Shown one piece after another: positions 23,327-31,061 of a stretch of DNA of 64,000 bases; within the stretch, counting starts at the first letter, position 1; each line of letters begins with the position of its first letter. Origin of the DNA: Streptomyces lincolnensis (GTDB lineage Bacteria > Actinomycetota > Actinomycetes > Streptomycetales > Streptomycetaceae); assembly GCF_001685355.1 (NCBI RefSeq), contig NZ_CP016438.1, forward strand, positions 3,906,001 to 3,970,000. The letters are read 5' to 3'. A program made the position numbers and the translations under genes. The notes below the pieces were generated by a model. It saw nothing but the letters and a program-made list of their open reading frames with translations. It made no database searches and was not told where the DNA came from.

Positions 23327-23560
23327 TCACATCATGTCTTCGATCTCCGCGGCGATGGGGTCGGCGTCGGTGCCGATGACGACCTGGATGGCGGTGCCCA
23401 TCTTGACGACGCCGTGGGCGCCGGCGGCCTTGAGGGCGGCGTCGTCGACGAGGGAGGCGTCGTTGACCTCGGTCCGCAGGCGGGTGATGCAGCCCTCGAC
23501 CTCTTCGATGTTGTCGATGCCGCCGAGCCCGGCGACGATCTTCTCTGCCTTGGTGGCCAT
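23327..23560 (-). CDS. nagF: PTS glucose/GlcNAc EIIB component NagF
   Basis: 77-residue stand-alone EIIB. 'MATKAEKIVAGLGGIDNIEEVEGCITRLRTEVND' contains the phosphocysteine C24; 'AAGAHGVVKMGTAIQVVIG' is the conserved second half. It passes phosphate from EIIA to the sugar carried by the membrane EIIC. In Streptomyces the GlcNAc PTS uses separate EIIB (NagF) and EIIC (NagE) genes, as found here. GAGGAG lies 6 nt before the ATG. It is divergent from nagE1, with a DasR box between the two. Confidence 0.92.
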   Translation of the reverse strand: MATKAEKIVAGLGGIDNIEEVEGCITRLRTEVNDASLVDDAALKAAGAHGVVKMGTAIQVVIGTDADPIAAEIEDMM

Positions 23561-23651
23561 TTCGGTCTCCTCACACACAGGTGGCCCAACTTCGCGAGCG
23601 ATTGCGGTGTGTGTACCGAAAGATGACGTCACAGCAACCCAATCGTCGATG

Positions 23652-23667
23652 ACTGGTCTACACCACA
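23652..23667. promoter_or_regulatory. DasR-responsive element (dre) between nagF and nagE1
   Basis: ACTGGTCTACACCACA matches the dre consensus ACTGGTCTAGACCACT in 14 of 16 positions. DasR, a GntR-family repressor, is released by glucosamine-6-phosphate. The site sits between divergent promoters. Confidence 0.88.
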
Positions 23668-23687
23668 TGACAGGCGGTCGCCAACCG

Positions 23688-24980
23688 ATGAGTACCGACA
23701 GCGAGGTGAGCCCCGCCCGGGCCCGGTGGAACAGCGCGTTCCAGGGGCTCCAGAAGATGGGCCGCAGTCTTCAGCTGCCCATCGCCGTCCTGCCGGCCGC
23801 CGGTATCCTCAACCGGCTCGGCCAGCCGGACGTGTTCGGGGACGACGGGCTGGGGTGGACGAACGTCTCGAAGGTGATGGCGGGCGCGGGCGGCGCGCTG
23901 CTGGACAGTCAGCTCGGGCTGCCCCTCCTCTTCTGTGTCGGTGTGGCGATCGGCATGGCGAAGAAGGCGGACGGGTCGACGGCGCTCGCGGCGGTGGCGG
24001 GTTTCCTCGTCTACTACACCGTGCTGCGGCAGTTCCCGGAGGACTGTCCGGGCGGGTCGACGGCGGTGCCGAACATCGGCTGCCAGGCGGCGACGGACCA
24101 CACGGTGGTGGCGTTCACCTACCAGAACCCGGGTGTCTTCGGCGGCATCGTGATGGGTCTGCTGTCGGCGTTCTTCTGGCAGCGCTATCACCGTACGAAG
24201 CTGGTGGACTGGCTCGGTTTCTTCAACGGCCGCCGGCTGGTGCCGATCATCATGGCGTTCGTCGCGATCGTGTTCGCGGCGCTGTGTCTGTGGGTCTGGC
24301 CGCCGATCGGTGACGGGCTGGAGAACTTCAGCGACTGGCTGAGCGACGCGGGTGCGTGGGGTGCGGGTGTCTTCGGTGTCGCGAACCGGGCGTTGCTGGT
24401 GATCGGGCTGCACCAGTTCCTGAACGTGCCCATCTGGTTCCAGTTCGGCAGTTACACCAAGCCGGACGGTTCGGTGGTGCACGGCGACATCAACATGTTC
24501 CTGGCCGGTGACCCGGACGCGGGGCAGTTCACCTCCGGGTTCTTCCCGATCATGATGTTCGCGCTGCCGGCGGCGGCGCTGGCGATCACGCACTGTGCGA
24601 GGCCGGAGCGGCGCAAGGAGGTCGGCGGTCTGATGCTGTCGGTCGCCCTGACGTCGTTCGTCACGGGGATCACGGAGCCGATCGAGTACTCGTTCCTGTT
24701 CATCGCGCCGCTGCTGTACGCGGTGCACGCGGTGCTGACGGGTGTGTCGATGGCGGTGACGTGGGGGCTCGGGGTGCACGACGGGTTCAGTTTCTCGGCC
24801 GGTCTCATCGACTACGTCATCAACTGGAACCTGGCGACGAGACCGTGGGCGATCATCCCGATCGGTCTGTGCTTCGGCGTCCTCTACTACGTGATCTTCC
24901 GGTTCGCGATCACGAGGTTCGATCTGAAGACGCCGGGCAGGGAGCCGGAGGAGGAGGTCGAGGACGTCACGAAGGTGTAG
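23688..24980 (+). CDS. nagE1: GlcNAc PTS EIIC permease NagE1
   Basis: 430 residues, EIIC of the glucose/GlcNAc family: 'GRSLQLPIAVLPAAGILNRLGQPD', 'KKADGSTALAAVAGFLVYYT', 'GVFGGIVMGLLSAFFWQRYH', 'LGFFNGRRLVPIIMAFVAI' and 'GITEPIEYSFLFIAPLLYAVHAVLTG' (the GITE sugar-binding motif). It transports N-acetylglucosamine with NagF. The ATG at 23688 was chosen because the N-terminus then matches NagE2 (MST...); the ATG at 23667 would overlap the dre site. Codons tend to end in G here, unlike the C-ending codons of nagE2. A Cys-flanked insert (about 125-138) is absent from NagE2. Confidence 0.92.
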   Translation: MSTDSEVSPARARWNSAFQGLQKMGRSLQLPIAVLPAAGILNRLGQPDVFGDDGLGWTNVSKVMAGAGGALLDSQLGLPLLFCVGVAIGMAKKADGSTALAAVAGFLVYYTVLRQFPEDCPGGSTAVPNIGCQAATDHTVVAFTYQNPGVFGGIVMGLLSAFFWQRYHRTKLVDWLGFFNGRRLVPIIMAFVAIVFAALCLWVWPPIGDGLENFSDWLSDAGAWGAGVFGVANRALLVIGLHQFLNVPIWFQFGSYTKPDGSVVHGDINMFLAGDPDAGQFTSGFFPIMMFALPAAALAITHCARPERRKEVGGLMLSVALTSFVTGITEPIEYSFLFIAPLLYAVHAVLTGVSMAVTWGLGVHDGFSFSAGLIDYVINWNLATRPWAIIPIGLCFGVLYYVIFRFAITRFDLKTPGREPEEEVEDVTKV

Positions 24981-25005
24981 TCCGGACCGACCTTGGGACA
25001 GGTAG

Positions 25006-25039
25006 CCCGCGGTAGCCGTTTCGTCACGGGAACCGCGGG
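25006..25039 (+). terminator. Hairpin terminator of nagE1
   Basis: CCCGCGGT/ACCGCGGG stem followed by TTCCTT, 26 nt after the nagE1 stop and before the nagE2 operators. Confidence 0.6.
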
Positions 25040-25068
25040 TTCCTTATGCGTCCTTCATCGTGCTACAA

Positions 25069-25101
25069 CATGGTCTACACCACTGAGTGGTGTAGACCAC
25101 C
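25069..25101. promoter_or_regulatory. Two back-to-back dre sites before nagE2
   Basis: CATGGTCTACACCACT (25069-25084) and AGTGGTGTAGACCACC (25086-25101) are each dre-like and together form a perfect 13-bp inverted repeat around TGA. The start codon of nagE2 is 19 bp downstream, so this lies in the promoter or leader. Confidence 0.88.
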
Positions 25102-25119
25102 ACCCGATGGAGGAAGTCT

Positions 25120-26373
25120 ATGAGCACCGCCACCTCGCCAACGGCGGCCCCCACGAAGAAGTGGGGATCCGGTCTTTTCCAGGGCCTTCAGAAGGTCGGC
25201 CGCAGCCTCCAGCTCCCGATCGCCGTGCTGCCGGCGGCGGGCATCCTGCTGCGCCTCGGCCAACCCGACGTCTTCGGCAAGGACGGTCTGGGCTGGGGCA
25301 AGGTCGCGGACGTGTTCGCCACCGCCGGTGACGCCGTCTTCTCGAACCTTCCGCTGCTGTTCTGCGTCGGTATCGCCATCGGCTTCGCCAAGAAGGCCGA
25401 CGGCTCGACCGCCCTCGCCGCGCTGGTGGGCTTCCTCGTCTACAAGAACGTCCTGACCGCGTTCCCGATCACCGAGGCGAAGGTCACCAAGGGCGCGGAC
25501 GTGGCCGCCACCTACAACGACCCCAAGGTCTTCGGCGGCATCATCATGGGCCTGATAGCCGCGGTCACCTGGCAGCGCTTCCACCGCACCAAGCTCCCCG
25601 ACTGGCTGGGCTTCTTCAACGGCCGTCGGCTGGTCCCGATCCTGATGGCCTTCATCGGCACCGCCGTCGGCGTCTTCTTCGGCCTGGTCTGGGAGCCGAT
25701 CGGTGACGTCATCACCAACTTCGGCGAGTGGATGACCGGGCTCGGCGCGATCGGCGCGGGCATCTTCGGCGCCATCAACCGCGCGCTGCTCCCCGTGGGC
25801 ATGCACCAGTTCGTCAACACGGTGGCCTGGCAGGAGATCGGCTCCTTCAAGGACGCCTCGGGTGCGGTCTGGCACGGTGACCTGCCGCGCTTCTTCCACG
25901 GCGACCCGACCGCCGGCCAGTTCATGACGGGCTTCTTCCCGATCATGATGTTCGCCCTGCCGGCCGCCGCGCTCGCCATCACGCACACCGCGCGTCCCGA
26001 GCGCCGCAAGGCCGTCGGCGGCATGATGCTCTCGCTCGCCCTGACCTCCTTCGTCACCGGTATCACCGAGCCGATCGAGTTCGCGTTCATGTTCGTCGCC
26101 CCGGTGCTGTACGTCATCCACGCGGTCCTGACGGCCGTCTCGATGGCCGTCACCTGGGCCCTGGGCGTCCATCACGGCTTCAGCTTCTCGGCCGGCGCGA
26201 TCGACTACTTCCTCAACTGGAACCTCGCCACCAAGCCCTGGATGATCATCCCGATCGGCCTGGTCTTCGCCGCGATCTACTACGTCACCTTCCGCTTCGC
26301 CATCATCAGGTTCAACATCGCCACCCCGGGCCGCGAGCCCGAGGAAGAGGTGGAGGACCTCACCAAGGCGTGA
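25120..26373 (+). CDS. nagE2: GlcNAc PTS EIIC permease NagE2
   Basis: 417 residues, paralogue of NagE1 with the same landmarks: 'GRSLQLPIAVLPAAGILLRLGQPD', 'GFAKKADGSTALAALVGFLVYKN', 'GFFNGRRLVPILMAFIGTAVG', 'GMHQFVNTVAWQEIG' and 'GITEPIEFAFMFVAPVLYVIHAVLTA'. In S. coelicolor the second EIIC gene is the main GlcNAc permease by published work I recall. GGAGGAAG lies well placed before the ATG at 25120. Regulation by DasR is indicated by the double dre element, and the C-ending codon bias suggests high expression. A 16-bp hairpin terminator follows. Confidence 0.94.
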   Translation: MSTATSPTAAPTKKWGSGLFQGLQKVGRSLQLPIAVLPAAGILLRLGQPDVFGKDGLGWGKVADVFATAGDAVFSNLPLLFCVGIAIGFAKKADGSTALAALVGFLVYKNVLTAFPITEAKVTKGADVAATYNDPKVFGGIIMGLIAAVTWQRFHRTKLPDWLGFFNGRRLVPILMAFIGTAVGVFFGLVWEPIGDVITNFGEWMTGLGAIGAGIFGAINRALLPVGMHQFVNTVAWQEIGSFKDASGAVWHGDLPRFFHGDPTAGQFMTGFFPIMMFALPAAALAITHTARPERRKAVGGMMLSLALTSFVTGITEPIEFAFMFVAPVLYVIHAVLTAVSMAVTWALGVHHGFSFSAGAIDYFLNWNLATKPWMIIPIGLVFAAIYYVTFRFAIIRFNIATPGREPEEEVEDLTKA

Positions 26374-26390
26374 GCCGTCGTACCGCGTGA

Positions 26391-26430
26391 CGAAGGCCCC
26401 GGAACCAAGGACACGGTTCCGGGGCCTTCG
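26391..26430 (+). terminator. Hairpin terminator of nagE2
   Basis: Perfect 16-bp stem (CGAAGGCCCCGGAACC and complement) with an 8-nt loop. It also lies just past the stop of the convergent MBL gene and may end both. Confidence 0.85.
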
Positions 26431-26459
26431 CGCACGTACGGGCCTGAACCCCGTACGGG

Positions 26460-27212
26460 CTAGATCTCGTACGACGCCCTCGGCGCCGCCAGCTCCACCG
26501 GGCCGTCGTAGACCGCGCGGGCGTCGGTGAGGTTGGCCTGGGGGTCGGTCCACGGGGGGATGTGGGTGAGGACCAGGCGGCGGGCGCCCGCCCTGCGTGC
26601 CGTCTCGCCCGCCTCGCGGCCGTTGAGGTGCAGGTCGGGGATGCTCTCCTTGCCGTGCGTGAAGGCGGCCTCGCACAGGAACAGGTCGGCGTCGCGGGCG
26701 AGTTCGTCCAGGGCGGGGGTCACGCCGGTGTCGCCGGAGTACGTCAGCACCCTTCCCCCGTGCTCGACGCGGATGCCGTACGCCTCCACCGGGTGGGCCA
26801 CGCGTTCGGTGTGGACCGTGAACGGGCCGAGCTCGAAGGTGGACGGCTTGACCGTGTGGAAGTCGAAGACCTCGCTCATGGAGGAGGCGGTGGGGGTGTC
26901 GGCGTAGGCCGTGGTGAGGCGGTGCTCGGTGCCCTCGGGGCCGTAGACCGGGATCGGGTCGCAGCGGCCGCCGTCGTGGCGGTAGTAGCGCGCGACGAAG
27001 TACGCGCACATGTCGATGCAGTGGTCGGCGTGCAGATGGCTGAGGAAGATCGCGTCGAGGTCGTAGAGACCGCAGTGGCGCTGCAACTCGCCGAGGGCAC
27101 CATTGCCCATGTCGAGAAGCAACCGGAAGCCGTCGGCCTCTACGAGGTAGCTCGAGCAGGCCGATTCCGCGGACGGGAACGACCCCGAGCAGCCGACGAC
27201 GGTGAGCTTCAT
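26460..27212 (-). CDS. Metallo-beta-lactamase-fold hydrolase
   Basis: 250 residues. 'MKLTVVGCSGSFPSAESACSSYLVE' and 'LLLDMGNGALGELQRH' are followed by the metal motif 'SHLHADHCIDM' (HxHxDH), 'RVAHPVEAYGIRVE', 'SGDTGVTPALDELARDADLFLCEAAF' and 'LVLTHIPPW'. This is the RNase Z / cyclic-nucleotide phosphodiesterase-like branch of the superfamily. Substrate is unknown. ATG at 27212 has GGAGG about 10 nt upstream. The nearby nag genes are on the other strand and unrelated in expression. Confidence 0.88.
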   Translation of the reverse strand: MKLTVVGCSGSFPSAESACSSYLVEADGFRLLLDMGNGALGELQRHCGLYDLDAIFLSHLHADHCIDMCAYFVARYYRHDGGRCDPIPVYGPEGTEHRLTTAYADTPTASSMSEVFDFHTVKPSTFELGPFTVHTERVAHPVEAYGIRVEHGGRVLTYSGDTGVTPALDELARDADLFLCEAAFTHGKESIPDLHLNGREAGETARRAGARRLVLTHIPPWTDPQANLTDARAVYDGPVELAAPRASYEI

Positions 27213-27425
27213 GAAGCAGAAACCTCCGCTGGCGGGAATTGACAATGTGGGTTCGTCGGGGGTCGTGCGGTCCGTCGAGCGTAAGGCGCAAAACTCCCGG
27301 TCGCTCCTCCACCAGGGGCTGTTGTGGGCGAACTCACCTGTGCTGTCACCGGTTCGGCTGGCCCGGGGGCGCGCGGGGCTCGCAAGAGGGCGCGGGGGCG
27401 CTCGTGCGCCGGTAACGTCGTCCGT

Positions 27426-27878
27426 ATGGACACGTCCTGGTGGCTCGCGCTCGCGGCGGTGATACTGCTGGCGCTCGTCGCCACGCTCGTCGACGGATGG
27501 GGGCGGGGGCGCCGGCCGGCGGGGCGCCGGAGCAGGCCGCCGGGGTATCCGGAGGAGCGGGCCCAGCGGCGGCCGCAGCCGGCGGAGATCTGGTGGGCGA
27601 ACGTACCGTTCGAGGACGGGCCCGGGGTGAAGGACCGGCCGTGCCTGGTGCTCTCGGTGCGGGGGCGGCGGGCCGTCGTCGCGAAGATCACCAGCAAGTA
27701 CCACGACGAGCGGTCCGGGGTGATCCCGCTGCCGCCGGGTGCGGTAGGGGACGCGCAGGGGCGCGCGAGCTTCCTGGAGACCGACGAGTTGCGCGAAGTA
27801 CCGGTGTGGGACTTCCGGCGGAAGGTGGGGGTGGTGGACCCGGTCCTGTGGGACCAGGTCCGTCACCTGGCGATGTAG
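27426..27878 (+). CDS. Membrane-anchored MazF/PemK-like protein
   Basis: 150 residues. A single N-terminal transmembrane helix ('WWLALAAVILLALVATLVDG') and a basic linker precede a PemK/MazF fold: 'AEIWWANVPFEDGPGVKDRP' then 'CLVLSVRGRRAVVAKITSKY' and 'GVIPLPPGAV', the family's GDIWWVD...G-x-x-RP-x-LVLS pattern. MazF toxins are soluble mRNA interferases with an antitoxin gene in front; here there is a membrane anchor and no antitoxin, so another job or trans-partner is likely. No Shine-Dalgarno; a TAACGT -10-like box ends 8 nt before the ATG, suggesting a leaderless mRNA. Confidence 0.8.
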   Translation: MDTSWWLALAAVILLALVATLVDGWGRGRRPAGRRSRPPGYPEERAQRRPQPAEIWWANVPFEDGPGVKDRPCLVLSVRGRRAVVAKITSKYHDERSGVIPLPPGAVGDAQGRASFLETDELREVPVWDFRRKVGVVDPVLWDQVRHLAM

Positions 27879-27909
27879 GGCCTCACGCCGTCACGCCCGC
27901 CACCGCCCG

Positions 27910-28866
<957 letters not shown>

Positions 28867-29145
28867 TCAGGCCATGCCGCCGGCCACGGCCGGCAGGATC
28901 GTGACGCTGTCGCCGTCGGCCAGCTTGGTGTTGATGCCGTCCAGGAAGCGGACGTCCTCGTCGTTCAGGTAGACGTTGACGAAGCGGCGCAGCTGGTCGC
29001 CGTCCACGATGCGGGCCTGGATGCCCGCATGCCGGGTCTCCAGGTCGGTGAAGAGCTTGGCGAGGGTGTCTCCGTTGCCCTCCACCGCCTTCTGGCCGTC
29101 GGTGTACTGGCGGAGGATGGTCGGGATGCGGACCTCGATGGCCAT
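28867..29145 (-). CDS. cysO: Sulfur-carrier protein CysO (ThiS/MoaD family)
   Basis: 92 residues, beta-grasp fold. 'AIEVRIPTILRQYTDGQKAVEGNGDTL', 'RFVNVYLNDEDVRFLDG' and 'LADGDSVTILPAVAGG' closely follow mycobacterial CysO. It carries sulfur as a C-terminal Gly-Gly thiocarboxylate delivered to CysM. Oddly, two residues (Met-Ala) follow the Gly-Gly, so removal of a dipeptide should be needed before activation; the Mec-type JAMM protease at 30506-30928 is the obvious candidate. AGGAG lies 9 nt before the ATG. First structural gene of the cysO-cysM operon. Confidence 0.93.
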   Translation of the reverse strand: MAIEVRIPTILRQYTDGQKAVEGNGDTLAKLFTDLETRHAGIQARIVDGDQLRRFVNVYLNDEDVRFLDGINTKLADGDSVTILPAVAGGMA

Positions 29146-29259
29146 GGCTGAGGGCTCCTGTCGGATGTGGTCAGGTCGGTGGGCGCGCGGCAGCGCTGGT
29201 ACGGCAGGTCGTGCGTGGATGAGCGCCGCGGCCCACGGCCGTACGGCGGCAGGGCAGCG

Positions 29260-29355
29260 TCAACAGATGGCGCTGGCGAGCCTGCACAGGTCGACGTGCA
29301 GCCGCGCCACGAGCAGCATGCCCGGCGTCTTTTCGCTCACGTCGTCGAAAACCAT
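29260..29355 (-). CDS. Short leader peptide with Cys codons, upstream of cysO
   Basis: A 31-codon ORF ending in R-L-H-V-D-L-C-R-L-A-S-A-I-C-stop, 114 nt before cysO on the same strand. This tail is the hallmark of the 'putative leader peptides' found before sulfur and cysteine genes in actinomycetes. Cys residues at the third-last block and at the very end would make ribosomes stall when Cys-tRNA is scarce, so it may control cysO-cysM by attenuation. A TACGAT -10-like box ends 7 nt before the ATG, so it may be leaderless; an internal ATG at 29319 gives a 19-residue version. Confidence 0.72.
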   Translation of the reverse strand: MVFDDVSEKTPGMLLVARLHVDLCRLASAIC

Positions 29356-29443
29356 GGGCTCATCGTATCGATTCCCGTCCCGGGCCCATGAGTGTGATCC
29401 CACATTCCGGACGGATTCCGGCCGAGGAGTGAGACCGTGCAGC

Positions 29444-30469
29444 TCAGGCGGACCGTCGGAGGACCAGTCGGGTCGGTACGACCACGCGGGAGCCGGCGGC
29501 CTGGGCGGTGGGGTCGAAGAGCAGCCGGGCCATGAGGCGGCCCATGCCCTCCACGTCCTGGTGGACGGTGGTCAGGGGCGGGTCGGCCGACTCCGTGAGG
29601 TCGGTGAGGTCGTCGAAGCCGACCACGGCCACGTCCTCGGGGACCCGGAGTCCGCGCTCGTGGAGGGTCTGGAGGGCGCCGGTGGCCATGAGATCGGAGG
29701 CGACGAAGACGGCGTCCAGGCCGGGCTGCCGGTCCAGGAGGCGGCCCATGGCGTCGGCGCCGCCCTGCCGGGTGTAGTCCGCGCGTTCCACGAGGTCGGG
29801 CGGGGCGGTGGGGAGCACGTCCCGGTAGCCCGCCAGCCGGTCGGCGGCGGAGGCCTCCTGGTCCTCGGGCCCGGCGACGGTCGCGATACGGGTCCGGCCC
29901 AGCGCGACGAGGTGCTCGACGGCCTGCCGGGCTCCCCCGCGGTTGTCGCCGTCGACATGGACGTATCCGGCGTCGTCCGCCCCGGCGCGGGGCCGGCCGC
30001 CGAAGACCGCGGGCAGGCCGGTGCGGGCGATCAGCGCGCCGAGCCGGTCGTCGGGGCGCAGGGAGAACAGGATCGCGCCGTCCGTGTGGCCGCCGCCCAG
30101 GTAGTCCGCCACGCGCTCGTGGTCGCCCGGCTCCTCGACGAACAGCAGGACCGCCTGGGCGCCGTGCTCGGCGAGTTCCCGGCGGACACCGCGCAGCAGG
30201 CAGTCGAAGAACGGGTCGAGGAAGAGCCTGTTCTGCGGCTGTGTGGCCACCACGGCGACGGCGTCGGTGCGGCGGGTCACCAGCTGGCGGGCGGCGTGGT
30301 TGGGGACGTACCCGAGTTCGGCGATCACCTGCCGGACCTGTTCCACGACCTCGGCGCGCACCCGGGGCTCACCGTTGATCACCCGCGACACCGTGGACTT
30401 CGAGACGCCCGAGCGGCGTGCGACGTCCTCCAGGGTGGGCCGCCTGCCGTGCGTGCGCTGCGTCAACAC
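29444..30469 (-). CDS. LacI-family transcriptional regulator
   Basis: 341 residues. N-terminal HTH 'PTLEDVARRSGVSKSTVSRVINGEPRVRAE' (11-40) and hinge 'LGYVPNHAARQLVTRRT' are classical LacI; the rest is the periplasmic-binding-like effector domain ('VHVDGDNRGGARQAVEHLVALGRTRIATVAGP', 'DAVFVASDLMATGALQTL', 'EDVAVVGFDDL'). It should repress a carbohydrate-uptake system, but no sugar transporter lies beside it. GTG at 30469 (GGAG 3 nt away) or the adjacent TTG (6 nt) may start it. It splits mec from the cysO-cysM operon, unlike the contiguous mycobacterial order. Confidence 0.92.
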   Translation of the reverse strand: MLTQRTHGRRPTLEDVARRSGVSKSTVSRVINGEPRVRAEVVEQVRQVIAELGYVPNHAARQLVTRRTDAVAVVATQPQNRLFLDPFFDCLLRGVRRELAEHGAQAVLLFVEEPGDHERVADYLGGGHTDGAILFSLRPDDRLGALIARTGLPAVFGGRPRAGADDAGYVHVDGDNRGGARQAVEHLVALGRTRIATVAGPEDQEASAADRLAGYRDVLPTAPPDLVERADYTRQGGADAMGRLLDRQPGLDAVFVASDLMATGALQTLHERGLRVPEDVAVVGFDDLTDLTESADPPLTTVHQDVEGMGRLMARLLFDPTAQAAGSRVVVPTRLVLRRSA

Positions 30470-30505
30470 TTGCTCCGATACGCCAAGTTGATCGTGCGCA
30501 CGAGC

Positions 30506-30928
30506 CTAGTACGCCTCGACGATCTCCACCTGCTCCTCGGTGACCTCGCCCTCGACGATGCGGAAGGAGCGGAACTGGAACGGGCCGGCGTCGTCCGTGT
30601 CCGCGGTGGAGACCAGGACGTAGTGCGCGCCGGGCTCGTTCGCGTAGGAGATGTCGGTGCGGGAGGGGTAGGCCTCGGTGGCGGTGTGGGAGTGGTAGAT
30701 GACCACCGGCTCCTCGTCGCGGTCGTCCATCTCGCGGTAGAGCTTGAGCAGGTCGCCGGAGTCGAACTCGTAGAACGTGGGCGACATGGCCGCGTTGAGC
30801 ATCGGGATGAAGCGCTCGGGGCGGTCCGTGCCCGCCGGTCCCGCGACGACGCCGCACGCCTCGTCGGGGTGGTCCTTGCGCGCGTGGGCGACGATCTGGT
30901 CGACGAGGGCCTGGGTGATGGTCAGCAT
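30506..30928 (-). CDS. mec: Mec-type JAMM metalloprotease (M67)
   Basis: 140 residues. The JAMM zinc site is complete: E23 in 'HPDEACGVVAG', H79-S-H81 and S89...D92 in 'YHSHTATEAYPSRTD'. In M. tuberculosis Mec+ cuts the CysO-cysteine adduct to release cysteine; related JAMM enzymes trim extra C-terminal residues from sulfur carriers. Both roles fit here since CysO ends in GGMA. The ATG at 30928 lacks a Shine-Dalgarno; a TATCCT box ends 9 nt upstream, suggesting a near-leaderless mRNA. It is just after the terminator of the amino-acid permease gene, so it is a separate transcript. Confidence 0.9.
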   Translation of the reverse strand: MLTITQALVDQIVAHARKDHPDEACGVVAGPAGTDRPERFIPMLNAAMSPTFYEFDSGDLLKLYREMDDRDEEPVVIYHSHTATEAYPSRTDISYANEPGAHYVLVSTADTDDAGPFQFRSFRIVEGEVTEEQVEIVEAY

Positions 30929-30948
30929 GCTCGTCAGGATAAGCAGAA

Positions 30949-30983
30949 GGCCGTTCCGTACCGGTGGGTGGTACGGAACGGCC
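30949..30983 (-). terminator. Hairpin terminator of the amino-acid permease
   Basis: Perfect 14-bp stem GGCCGTTCCGTACC / GGTACGGAACGGCC, 7-nt loop, followed on the minus strand by TTCTGCTT. Confidence 0.8.
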
Positions 30984-31061
30984 CACATGCCGGACGCCCT
31001 GAGCGGCGGCCGCAGGGGGTGCCACGAGTACTCCCTGCGGCTGGGCGTCCTGCGGGGTTGG

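Noticed and set aside
29444..30469. LacI gene as regulator of the nag genes
   Set aside because: The nag promoters carry DasR boxes, and no LacI-type operator was seen there.
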